Shown in pieces: positions 26,625 to 38,481 of a stretch of DNA of 64,000 nt. The DNA is from Tetrahymena elliotti 4EA. Lineage: Eukaryota > Ciliophora > Oligohymenophorea > Hymenostomatida > Tetrahymenidae. Position 1 is the first letter of the stretch. Each line of letters opens with the position of its first letter. The translations under genes were made by a program, and so were the position numbers. Under the pieces are notes generated by a model. It ran no database searches. It saw only the letters and a program-made list of their open reading frames with translations, and was not told the DNA's origin. The stretch is from positions 620,001 to 684,000 of the forward strand of contig JH720296.1 in assembly GCA_000231825.2 (NCBI GenBank). The letters are read 5' to 3'.

Positions 26625-28428
26625 TTTTACTTTTCTAATTTGTTTAATTGATTAAATAAATGATTATTAAAAAATTAATTATTTATTTCAAAACTTTTAG
26701 TTTTTAACAATCGCAAAAGCAAGAAAGCGCGTGTAAATTTTTGATAAAGAAGATATTATTTCAATTATTCATCAAAAATTGAAAAAAACTAAAAAAAGAT
26801 ATTCTCTACAAAAACAAAAGCCATTTAATTTAGATTATTTTTTAAGAATTTAATTATATTATTAGATTAGAAAAGTAAAATTATTTTAAAATGTTCAGAA
26901 TATCATAATAAATTTATAAATTATTTAATTAGATTTTTAATAAATAATAACAAGTAATATGAAATTTAACTTTATTTTAAGCACAATTTTTATGAATTAC
27001 TTTATTCAACCTAAGGAAATGAATGGTAAAGAACCTATTTATTCTAAATAACAAAAATAAAAAATCTATCAATATATTTCTTTGGATATCTTGAGTTATT
27101 TTAAAATCTTAAAATAAATAAACTATTTGATTTTAAATCTATATAATCTAAAATAATATTATTTTCTAATTTAATTACTTCAATCAAAAGCATATTAAAA
27201 AAACACCAAAAAGTTTAGCTTTTACTATTTTGTTTTCTATTTAAGAAGGATATTCTTAATTATTTCAATTAATTTTAATTACTAATTGAAGATTGATAAT
27301 AAATTTTCTGAATCTAGTGAAATTTGATTATCCTTACTTTTCACAGAAAAAAATAATTCAGAAGTTAGAAATAATCTAAAATAGTAATAAAATTGAAATG
27401 CATTATCTAGCTCAAAATCCTTTAAAAATATACTTAATATGAATACAAATAAAGATACTTCTGAAAAACTTGTTAGAGTATTTATTAAAAATCTCTAAAA
27501 TAACTAACTTAAGATCTTTATAAATCAAACTCATTTAATATGAAAAATAATAATGAATAACATGTAATAATATTTTGTGTTGTACTTGCTAAGTATGATT
27601 AAATAGTGTTAATATAAAAAGATATTAATTCAAAAGAAAATATTAACTTTAAAGAATATTTTGATGTTTATCTTTGCATCTTCTTTATATTTAGAATTTT
27701 GTAGTAAAAATTATTTTACTATTATTGAATTCATTCAAAATTAACAAAAATATTTCAAGCAATTTTTTCTAATAGTTTTTAGTCCATTATTTATTGATTT
27801 TATAATTAATTAAGAATTGACTAAACGATGAAGACATAAATTTAGCATTTTGATTATTTGACTAATAATCGCACTAAAATAAACTGAATTATTTTAACCT
27901 GGTATTCAAAATGTTTGATTAATTTAAGTGTAAAGATGAACTGTAAATCGTTTAAACATCTAAAATTTTATTTTCATGGGGATTTATTTATTAACAATCA
28001 ATATATTTAATCAATTTTATTAAAATAACTTAAGTCAGATAATTCGAAAAATCAAAATCAGCTTATGATATTTTTTAATTATCGACCTAAATAAACAAAG
28101 AAACAATTAAATAAGTTGCTGAATTAAGTTTTATATACCTCAAAAAATAAGAAAAACAGCTCAGTTGGAAAATTTGTTTAAAAAATTGGATCATCTAAAA
28201 TTTTATAATAAGCTATATTTATAATTCCAAAAACTCCTTTTTTTCTTTTTTTTTTTATAAAAATGAGCAAAGATAGAAGTTTAATTAAGAGATATCAAAT
28301 ATTATTCATTAATTTAGTGACTATAAAATAATAAACAGATCCTTTCTAATTTAAAATACTAAATCATAAAATTAAAGAAAATTTCATAATTAAAATTTTT
28401 TTTAGTAAATATCTGTTAAATAAATAGT
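26625..28428. other. Divergent intergenic region upstream of ankyrin and K+ channel genes
   Basis: About 1.8 kb of AT-rich DNA lies between two divergently transcribed genes, so it should contain both promoters. An ORF at 26959-27327 is open in code 6, but its composition is no better than chance. An ATG at 28263 opens a frame that overlaps the channel start in a different frame; it could be an upstream ORF. No other structure was seen. Confidence 0.45.
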
Positions 28429-31400
28429 ATGAGTTTTAATTAAAAAGATAATTAGTTTAATACACCTCATCTGAATACAGAATTTGATTAGAATGAAGAC
28501 AAGATATTGTTGACATCTAATTCAAAGCGCCAATTATTTAAAGATGAAGTAAATTCTAACTTATATTATTTTATAGCATATAGTTTAAATAATCTACTAA
28601 ACATTATAGGCCTAGCTAGTATAATAGTAACCCAATATAAAACAAAACGTGTTTTTTAGCAAGAACCCACAAAAATAAATATACTTAGACTAATAATCAA
28701 GTGATGAGGGTAATCGCATAAAGATTAAAAACTTAAACGGCAATGAGAAGGATTAATAATAGTCTTTTATTAGTAAAGATTAAACTTACAAAAGCGAAAT
28801 GAATTATACTTCTAAAAAAGTTACTATTAACCCATCAATCAATGATACTTCAAAGAAAATAGATGACTCTAAGTTTAAGAATCCTTTTGGATGGTTGAGT
28901 CTTAAAAAAAGGATAGATAGTCTCAAATATCTAGTAAAAAGATTAGAATTATCTAGCTTGATCTAGATAAAATCAAAACTTAAAAGCTATCATTTAATGA
29001 TTATTGATGATAAGTCTTCTCATAGGTAATACGATGAAAAATAAACAAAGTTTTTTGAAGATTTAGTCTCTCTAGATTATTTCTTTGCTAAAATGTCTCA
29101 ATTTTTCTATACAGTTTTCAGATTCTTTCCCTCAACAACAAATACAAAAATCTTAGTTGTCCTTTTCAAAATGATACTAGCTCTTTAGCTCACTTATTAG
29201 ATTTTTATACTTCCTTTTTTGATTAGCTACCCACATAACTCAATTAACTTATTTTCTGTAAATGAAAAATTGTACAGATTTATTTTTGTTATACCTTTTA
29301 TTTTAGAAATGATTTTAAATTTTAATTTAAAATATTTTGAACATGGTGAACTTATTTCTGATAAATATACGATTATACTTAGATATATCAAGCGTGATTT
29401 CTGGTGGGATGCTGTAGGTATAGCAGGAACAGGATTAATAGATGAGAATTCTTCTGTTGCATTTATATTACTAATATTTTTTATTCGTTTTATTAAATTC
29501 AAATCTATGTATAACTCCATTGAAGAAAAGTTCTAGCTAACATTAAGATTCCCTGTTTCTTTTACAATTATTAATTTGATTTTAGCTATAACTGTTCTAG
29601 CTCATGTTTTTGGTTGTATATTTTAGTTTATTGGTTTGAAAATGTATGAAAATGGGTCAATAAATTGGCTTGAAAAGGCAGACTTAATTGATAAAAGCAT
29701 ATTAGATAGATACATAGCTAGTTTATACTTTTCATTTATAACTATGATCAGTGTTGGATATGGAGATATAACTCCTATTAATAATGTTGAAAGAATCTTT
29801 GTCACTTGCATGACTGTGTTCAGTTGTGGTACATTTGCATATGTTGTCAATATTATAGGATCTCTCTTTCAATAGTTGCAAATAAATGAAGCTGAGTACA
29901 GGTAATAATTAATTAATTTATTTATTTTACTTAATGAATAATTTGAAATTAAAACAAATAAAGGTAATAAAGATATGAAATGTCTAACTACATGAAGAAT
30001 AGAAATATTGATTCTGAGCTGTAGACAAAAGTTTTCTAATATTTAGAGATGCTTAAACTAAAGAAATAGTGGGAACCTGAGAGTGGGCAAAGTGTGATTG
30101 AAATCATGAACCCTAAACTAAAAGAAAGCATTTATAAAGACTATTATGGAAGATATCTTAAATAATGCAAGTTATTTTCATAAAAGTTTTCACCTTAGTT
30201 TTTAGAAATGCTTAGTGTTGCATGCAAAGAATAAGTGTTTGGTCCTGGAGAAATAATTTTCTATTAAAAAGAGCAATAAATTAATTTTCATGAAGACGAA
30301 TCAAACAAGCTGAGTGATTAGTACCAAAACATTCATCTAGTCATAAAGGGAAAGGCTTTACTTTTCTAAGATAATGGAATAGCGAAATTACCAAAAAAAA
30401 CAATTATGGATACTAAAACTAAATATTCAGTAATTTATTAATTTAAAAGAATATTATTCATTTTAATAATACTTTTTATAATTCTTTAAAAAGGTAGGAG
30501 AATGTTTTGCAGTCAAAGAATTTTTATGTGGTGTACCTTATGAATTTACTGCTTAAAGTAAAGGGCTTACTACAGTCATAAAAATATAAAGATCACACTT
30601 TTTGGAAGTACTCAATAGATTCCCAAAAGATTATGTAACAACTTAATAATTTAATAATTTTTGATATTTTATTTCACAATACAAAATTTTAAAATAGGAA
30701 GCTTATTGTGCTCTTAGAGATGAAATTTTATTCTATGAAGAAGATAAATACATAAAATGTCAGCCATGCTCTAGATACGATCACTCAACATTTTCCTGCC
30801 CTCGTATGCATTATTTGAAGTAAAAGTAAAAAGCTATATTAAAATATACACATTCTTTCTCACAGACTGATAGATCTTGCTTTGATAGAAAAAACAGAAA
30901 GAAGGTGAAGAGTGTTGGAAAAAATTTAGAGTAAGTTAAAAGAGATCTAAAGCTATATAGGGTATAACTTATTATAAGCAAAAAAAGACAATATCAAAGC
31001 ATGTAAAAAGAAATTTAAAGTAGATTTGTCCTTTTAGAGTCTAATAATATCTTTAAAAAGCAGAGCTAATTAGAATCTCCATAATTTTTAGCAGTTTCAA
31101 ACTAGCCAGTAGACTAAGAATCAAGCAACGAAGAAGAAACAATTAGATAGAGAGAATAAGGGTCTATTGCAAAATCGCAAATGTAAACTAGTTCAAGGTA
31201 ATTAACATAGGAAGAAAAAGAACTTATGGAAATAGCCTAAGAATATGATGAGTATTTTTATCTAAAATGCCCTCTAGTTTCTTGGAACCAGTAATCTAAA
31301 ATGTATGAAATGTCTCCTGAATAAGAAGAATATGAAGGAAGTATAGCTATCTAATGTTACTTAGAATAAAATTTTGACATAAAAGGAACTCTGGAAAATA

Positions 31401-32740
31401 TAAATATTTTAGATTTATTTGAAGAAATTTAGAATGAAGAAGAGGAAGAAGATAATGAAGATAATTAGAATGAGAGTTCAAAAAATATTATTGAAAATTT
31501 AATTGGCAGTGCGAATAAAGATAACCTGAACAAATATAGCTTAAAAAGCATCGCTGAAGAGGATAATCTTATTTAAATGTCAGATTCTTCTTTGAGTTTT
31601 GATGCCTAAGATTAAATTCAAGAACATTAAGTAAATGAGTTAGTACATGCCAAGCATTCTCATGAAAAAGAAAAAAATCTTTTAACAAAATGCTTAGAAA
31701 AAAGAATTCACCTTCCACAATCATCATAAAAAGAAGAAAATAATTCTTCAATATTTCTGGAAAATAAAGATCCACACCTACCTGATAACTAGCATGTTAA
31801 CTATAATCCTTAGCCATTCTAAAAGAAATAATAATCAAACTAAGGTGAGTAAGTTTAGAAAACTGATTAAAAGCCTTCAATACACTAGGAGAAAATAGAT
31901 ATTCCAAGAAGAAGCAAGCACTTGATGAGCTTCAAATAATTAAAATCATTACTTTCCTTTAGTTTAGACATAAATTCATAAAAAAATAAAACACCAAGGA
32001 CCAGCTATTAAATTGATACAATAAATTAAATTTAAGGATTAGATGATGTTCCTGATTAAAATAAAACCAGTAACCAAGAATTTTCGAATTAGCAAAGAAC
32101 AAATGATAATTAAAATAGTATAATGACTCTTCAATTATTATCAAAATAAAGTGGTAAAAATCATTCAGCAATATCTAGACCAAGCTTAAAAAAGGTATCA
32201 TACTTGAGTAGATAACCTATTTCACAAATTTAACCTAGGTAATCAATTAACATAAATACTTAAGACAACAATCACTTCCCATAAGTTCTTAACTCTTTTA
32301 ATTCAGCTTAGAAAATAAACTCTCTATCAGAATTAGTTTAAACATAAGCACAAAATCAAAATCAGAATTAAATTCAATAACAATAGCAATCTTAATAATC
32401 ATAACCATAGACACAAAACAATCTAGTTAGTTTACAAAATCTAGAAATAAATAATATTTTTCTGCCATAAATTTAAAATTAACAGATAGACTAAATGTTG
32501 AACTTCATTTTCAATCAATTTGAAAAACCTCAGAGTTTCTCAAAATATTTTACAAAAGGAAATCTGGAGAATATCATTAAGAAATATATTAGATATCAAG
32601 ATCAGTTTACGATTAAATTCATCAACAATAACTAATTTATAAATCAAAAATCTGGGAAATATATGTCTTTAACACCCTAAGCAAAGTAACAAAAGACTTT
32701 AAATACAAAGAGAGAAGCTTCTAAATTTTCTAAAAAATGA
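28429..32740 (+). CDS. EAG/CNG-type potassium channel with zinc-knuckle motif
   Basis: Five exons (introns 28549-28609, 29902-29963, 30430-30493, 30635-30697) give 1,353 aa with consistent phases. The N-terminus is Gln-rich. Hydrophobic segments S1-S6 span about residues 200-460. The pore reads MISVGYGDITP (filter near residues 421-426), the K+ signature. The S4-like segment IFFIRFIKFKS has few positive charges. The C-linker reads QRYEMSNYMKNRNIDSELQ, typical of EAG/CNG/HCN channels. A CNBD follows (about residues 545-670); its phosphate-binding cassette GECFAVKEFLCGVPYEF lacks the usual Arg, so cyclic-nucleotide binding is doubtful. Residues 694-707 fit C-x2-C-x4-H-x4-C. The last 600 residues are Gln/Asn/Ser-rich and probably disordered. 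It most likely acts in ciliary or plasma membrane excitability; that is inference from the family. Confidence 0.92.
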
Positions 32741-34863
32741 AAAAAGAAGAGATTCATAGAAATTGTACAAAATAACTAAATAGCAACAAAAGATATATAC
32801 TCTTAGGTAGAAATATTTTAAATTTGGCTAAATAGTAAATTAGCAATTGAAATTTAATTTAAATCTATATTATGAATCAAATTTAAAAACTAAATTTTTA
32901 CATAGTTTTGTTTCCAATTGTTCAGTTCTTCTAAAAAAAAAATAATTGATTGCTATCTGTATATTTGATTATTGTTTTTATTAACTAATATCTTTAATTT
33001 AATACCATGATTTATTTTTACTCTCTAATGTTAATCTCATAAACATTATTTATGACTTATTATTAAAATCAGCATTTATTTCATTTTTTAATTAGATTAT
33101 ATCTAGAATTCTTATATAAAAAAGAAAATTTTAGACTCTTTAAAAATAAAGCTAATCCAAAAATACCCATCAATCAATCAAACGAATATCTTATTAATCT
33201 ACCCATCTTTTTTCAAAATATTTTAAATTTTTATCTCCTTTTTAATAGACAAATTTTGCTGCATTCCTAATAAAGATAAATTAATCTACGCATGCATTAA
33301 TAATCTCGATTTTACATTTAAAAGATGTAAGCAAACAGAATTTAAACCATAAACACAGATTCAAAAAAATTATCTCTTCTTTATTCCACAAAATTTTTCT
33401 TTAATTTTTGAATCTCTTCAGATCAATAAAATTTTTTAAAAGAAAGGAAAAAAAACTTCATATTGATATAATGCAAATAAAGTATTTTCATTTTAAAGGA
33501 AGAAAATATTTTTGGTAAATTTGTTGAAAAGAATAATTTTTTGTTGGTTTGATTGAAAAACCTAAATTTTATTGAACTTATTAGTTATTAATAGAGTTGT
33601 AACTTTTATTCAGGAATTGTTCTAAATAAATTTATAGATGTATAGTTACGTATGTAATTTGGAAATTATAGGAATTGTTAAACAGTTTGTTTTTTTTCCT
33701 AAAAGAAATCTTCTTCTTTTTTTCTTCTTTTATTAAAAAAATAACAAAATTATTTAAATAAGTTAAACAAGTAATTATATAATTAAGGTTTCTCATTTTT
33801 TTCTTTTAGATTCTAATCTTTTGAAATCTAATTTATCAAATTGTAAGGACATAAAAACCACTTTTAAAAATATTTCTTTAATTTCGATTAATTAACTACC
33901 ACAATAAATTTAATTCTCGAATATACTTCAATAAGACATATTATACAAAAACATCTGCATTAATGGACCATTTAAAAAGCTCAAGCACCGTAAAAGAATT
34001 AAAATACATTTGTAAAATAAGCTGATAGGATTAATCAAAATGTACAAATCAAAAATTTCGCTTACTTATTGACAATATTAATTTACATAAAACGAAATTT
34101 AAAAGTAGACAAATTATTTTGTTTGATTATCCTCAAATTGTGAATAAGGTTTAAATTAAAGTACTCAATCAATCTTATAAAAATACTAAATTAAGATATT
34201 TTATGCTCCATACTTTTTATTTTTAGATGTATTTAACTATTTAATCTAATAGTGAAAACAAGTTATTCAATAAATTTATTTCATACAAAATCTCAAATTA
34301 ACTTCAGAAAAGAAAAGTGTCAAATATTGACTAAAGTAATTGAGTAAATGGTTATTAATCAAGACAAAATCTTTAATTTAATTATTAAAAAGATAGTAGA
34401 ATTAAAAGTATCAGCTTTATGTAATGGATTAGAGTAAGAAATTTTATTCACTGCTTGATTTTATATGCATAAGGCTTTAGATAAATTCTGGAATGTTAAA
34501 TCTCTTAAAATTAAAAAAATAGTAACTCAGTTTTGAAAGCATTTTGCCTTATTTCCTTATTTCTATTTAAAATGTCTATTGTATTTGTATAATATTAATT
34601 ACTTTCTCCATATTCCAAAAATTTTCTTTTTTACTTATATTCAATGACTGATATGAAATTGCGTATTAGTAAGTAATCCATCTAATATATAAGAAATCTA
34701 TGCTGATATAATTTAAAAAAATAATAATTAATTATTCAGATAAAAAAATTACAAAAAAAAATTGTTCATAAAAAATCATTCAATTAATTAGAAAAATAAA
34801 AAAAAGGGAAAAATAACATTCATTCATCATATCTTATATAATAATATCTATTCACAAAAAAAA
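32741..34863. other. Intergenic region
   Basis: About 2.1 kb of AT-rich DNA lies between the K+ channel stop and the CCCH zinc-finger start. Homopolymer and TTTCTT-type runs occur (for example near 33690-33735). I see no coding exon or RNA gene. Confidence 0.45.
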
Positions 34864-35718
34864 ATGATTAAAAACTATAGATACGATAATTATCTCATCG
34901 ATTCAACTGCTAATGTTTAGCAAGATTTCTTCATTCAAAAGTAGAATCATAAGTAGTCAACTTCTTCTACCCATCCTTAAGAGTAATACTCAACTGCAAG
35001 CTCTTCAGATTCTGATGGTGAAAACAACCAAAGCACCTCTTAAAACTAACAAGGATCTTAATCTACCAATGAACCCCAAAATTAAACACAAAAAGAGCGT
35101 TATAAAACTGAGCTATGCAGAAATTTCTAAATAAATGGAACATGTAATTATGGAAAAAAGTGTTAGTATGCTCACGGTAGACATGAACTTTAATAAAAGC
35201 CAGAAAGAAAAACTAATTAATACTATAAAACTAGACCTTGCAAAGAATTTTTCAATACTTTCACTTGTCCCTATGGCCAAAGATGCAAATATAACCATGA
35301 TAACAGATCACTCAATGAGATAATTAAACCAAATTCTTATTATTAAAAGAAACTTGTGACTATTTCAAATGTTTAGTCTTCATCTAAATAAAATTCCTCT
35401 AACACTTCATCTAGTAGACTACTATTTTTCTAGCAAAATTTTAATAAAAATAATATTGATAATTAAATTGAAACTTAACCTAATTAATTGACATCTAATT
35501 ATTCTACTTAACAATTGTAATAGAAAGAAAATGATTTTTTCACTAACTCTTTCTAACAAGAAATTATTCCTAACTAAATCCCAATATCTACTTACATGAT
35601 CTTTAATGAATCAAATTAGTCTTAACCTTAAACTAAGCAATTAGAATTCAATAGAAAAAACACTTTACCCACCCTTGATTCTAGTTTCCTCTCCTCAAGC
35701 TACTTCTTCTAATGGTGA
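34864..35718 (+). CDS. Tandem CCCH zinc-finger RNA-binding protein (TTP/TIS11-like)
   Basis: A single exon of 284 aa starts at ATG 34864 and stops at TGA 35716-35718. Two C-x8-C-x5-C-x3-H fingers are exact: C85, C94, C100, H104 and C126, C135, C141, H145. Each is preceded by a YKTxxC lead (YKTELC and YKTRPC). That lead and the C-x8-C-x5-C-x3-H pattern are the hallmark of tristetraprolin/TIS11 proteins, which bind AU-rich mRNA 3' UTRs and promote decay. Flanks are Ser/Asn/Gln-rich and probably disordered. In animal TTPs the two fingers are separated by 18 residues; here H104 to C126 leaves 21. The frame stays open for 135 codons after the TGA (see findings). It is cytoplasmic or nuclear, with a likely role in mRNA turnover. 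Confidence 0.92.
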
Positions 35719-36126
35719 TGTCTTTCATTTAAATCTTATGCAAATCCATTATTTGTTGCTTAACATAAAGTAAAGCAATAAATAGATAAGTTTTTCTTAT
35801 AAATAATTAAAAAAAACCCCTTCTTCTAAAAAAATATAAATCCTTTAATTATTAAAAGTACTCTATAATATAGAACCAATTTAATTAATAACCCTCTCAT
35901 TTCCTACCTATCTTATCAATATTCAAAGATGAAAAACACTTCTATTATTCAACAAAATCATAGCGTATTAACAAAATTAGTTTGCTATCCAATTATTCTT
36001 TTAACTAATATTATATAAAAATTATTTATACTACCAGTATATTTACATCATTTATTTTATTTTGTCTTTTTAATTTTTCCTTTTAGGATATTTCTACTAA
36101 GCTAAAATATTATTTTTATAATTTGA
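35719..36126 (+). other. In-frame open extension after the zinc-finger gene's TGA
   Basis: Directly after the TGA at 35716-35718 the same frame runs 135 codons without TGA, ending at TGA 36124-36126. The first half looks coding-like (for example SFKSYANPLFVAQHKVK); the second half is hydrophobic. It may be 3' UTR that is open by chance, a read-through tail, or a selenocysteine-style recoding. No intron with the usual GTA start removes the TGA. I treat it as unresolved. Confidence 0.25.
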
Positions 36127-37915
36127 CCAGGGTATTTAAATTATTTTACTTTAATCATATTTGCATATTTAAACTTTACTTTTTAGTTTTTGGCAAATAA
36201 AAACAATAAAAAATATTTTTCTAAACCCTGTTTAGACATTAAAATGAGTTAAGATTTATCAATAGTTATTATCAATATGAATTTAAAAGATGTAATCTAA
36301 ATTAATAATTTTTGATGAAATAATCTAGAATATTTCTAAATAATTTTACTTTTTCTTTTTTACATTTATTAAAATAGTCAAAAACAAACAAACAATATTG
36401 TTTATATCTTATTGAAAAAATAAAGTAAAATCAAGACTTTAACAATTATCCTTAAATAATAAAAGTTTTGCTGTTTAGTAATATTTTTATTATTCAATTT
36501 AATAAGTAACATTTTTGTATAATAATATATTTTATTCCTAAGAAGTATGAACTTTATTTAGATGTTACTTTGAAAATAAAATTAAATATAATTATATTTA
36601 TTAGTTTATTTAATTATTTGAAAGAAATAAAATTTGTATTTTAGATTAAAAATATTTGTTCATGTAATATAATTGGGATATAAATGGGTAAGTAATAAGA
36701 ACATACAGTATATATGTTTAAGTAATTTGGCTAATTTAAAATCAATATGATTGCTAAATTTAAGAAGTGTTAAAATATTAATCAAATAAAAATAATAAAT
36801 TCAAAAGTGTTTCTTTTTTTTAAAAAAATGACAAGAATAAATCTATATTATGTTTTTACTAAAAGTTTAGAATTAAATCATAGAGACAGATGAATTTCAC
36901 TAAAGGCTAACCTAAGATTTCTAATCAATCTTCTCCAAAATCCCCTCATTCATCATCCCAATCATAGATCCTGCTATTTTATTGAAAATGTGGAATAAAA
37001 TTATTACAAAAATAAATAAATTTGAAAAATAATAAAGGAAAATTTAATTTAAGCTATTTTTTATTAATTAAACGAAAAGTTTATAATAGTCATTAGTAAA
37101 AGACTTTAATTTAAAGTTAAAATTTACTCAAACAAAAGATAAAAAATTCTTAGTTTAGCACACTCCTACAAAGCATCACATAAATCTTATTTAGTTATTA
37201 ATTGTAATATATTCATTTTTAATTTTTATTTTAATTACTAACTAAATGAATTATTCTTCTTAGTAGAGCCAGCTATTAAATACTCTCAGAGAATATACAA
37301 TATTAAGAAATTTAGCTTTTAGAATAACCAATAACACTTCTAAAATATTTTCACATTAATAGTTAGTTAATTGATTGATTGAATTTTAGATAAAAAATAT
37401 TTAACTAAAGTTGCTTGTTCGGTTTTTAAAATGTTTTAATTAACACACCAAAATGAAAATCAAAGGATTTCTTTCATTTATGAATATTTTTTTAAAAGAT
37501 CCTTGTAATTTTTTTCGTTTGATAAATTGTTACATATTAATACATTCTTCCTCATTTAATACATTTATTTAATTAATACTCAAATTAATTCATTATTTAT
37601 TTTAAATATAATAATTAAAAATTTTTATTTTTATTTTAATATTTATTTTTATCTTGTGTAAATAAATGCAAAAAAATTTTTAGGCTAAATATTTCAGTAG
37701 AGTAACCGCAGATAAAAAATTAAAAGAGATGAAAAAATTTATAAAAAAATATTTATTTGAATAAATATAAAAAAATATTATAAAAGATTTTGTGTACAAT
37801 TTTTTTTCTTTTACTTATTTAAGTCAATATATTTATTTTTTATTATTTCTATTAAATTAATTTATATCCTGAAAAATTCTAAAATTATGTCATTATTGAA
37901 TGATGATAGATTGAT
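36127..37915. other. Intergenic region with short coding-like islands
   Basis: The region is mostly AT-rich filler. Two small islands have higher C content. One is a 32-codon frame starting at ATG 36890 whose peptide is Ser/Pro-rich (NQSSPKSPHSSSQSQ). The other is a 43-codon frame starting at ATG 37246 (NYSSQQSQLLNTLREYT). Neither is joined to another exon by a visible splice pair, so both may be gene remnants or chance. Confidence 0.25.
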
Positions 37916-38377
37916 TTGACGTAATTTAAGCTGGATCGTTAGGGCAAAGTTCTAAGAGCTTTCTCTAGAATTTATCTAAATAAATAACAAAATCTGTAAT
38001 TAAATAAATAATTACTAAATTTGGTGTCCACCAATATTTCTTAGATTTTTTTACAATTCCCGTAGATTGCACAAAAAGCTTTTTAAAATATAGGAACAAA
38101 ATAGCTCATATTATCCAAAGAAGAAGAAAAAAATGACTTTACAAAAAAAATATTAAAAATGATTAGCAGTTTGAAAAAAAATCAAAATTTTAACTATGTT
38201 TTGCATAGCTGAAGGAAACTAAAAATGGGGTCTTTTATCTATGTCAAGTTGAAAGCAGAGTAATAAGGATTCCAAATAAAACAATCATTGACTGACAGAA
38301 AAAAAATTAAAGATGATGAGTTAATTAATAATATTGACATTGAGATTGCTTTAGATCTTATATCAACAAAAAAGTGA
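37916..38377 (+). pseudogene. Broken coding-like segment upstream of the LKR gene
   Basis: A frame open from 37916 to TGA 38210-38212 (98 codons; LDRQGKVLRAFSRIYLNK near its start) is followed in another frame by ATG 38225 to TGA 38377 (50 aa). The latter reads GSFIYVKLKAEQQGF, resembling the SxxYVxxKxKAxExxGF helix of FolD/MTHFD methylenetetrahydrofolate dehydrogenases. A third frame also stays open over the same stretch (NGVFYLCQVESRVIR). No standard intron joins these frames. It may be a degenerate gene with frameshifts or an assembly error. The FolD link rests on one short motif and is weak. Confidence 0.3.
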
Positions 38378-38481
38378 AAACTGAATAAATATAATTAATT
38401 GAAAAATCAAAAAATTAAAAAATAAAAAAAAAGTAGCACTCACTTTAAATATTTAAAAAAAGGTTAAAAAATATAGGTAGT

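Noticed and set aside
26959..27327. 122-codon ORF in the ankyrin/K+ channel spacer
   Set aside because: With TGA as the only stop, ORFs of this length arise by chance in AT-rich DNA. The peptide is Ile/Tyr/Phe/Lys-rich without domain, and codon composition equals the spacer.
38225..38377. Confident FolD/MTHFD annotation
   Set aside because: Only one short helix-like motif fits, another frame over the same bases looks equally coding, and catalytic segments are absent.
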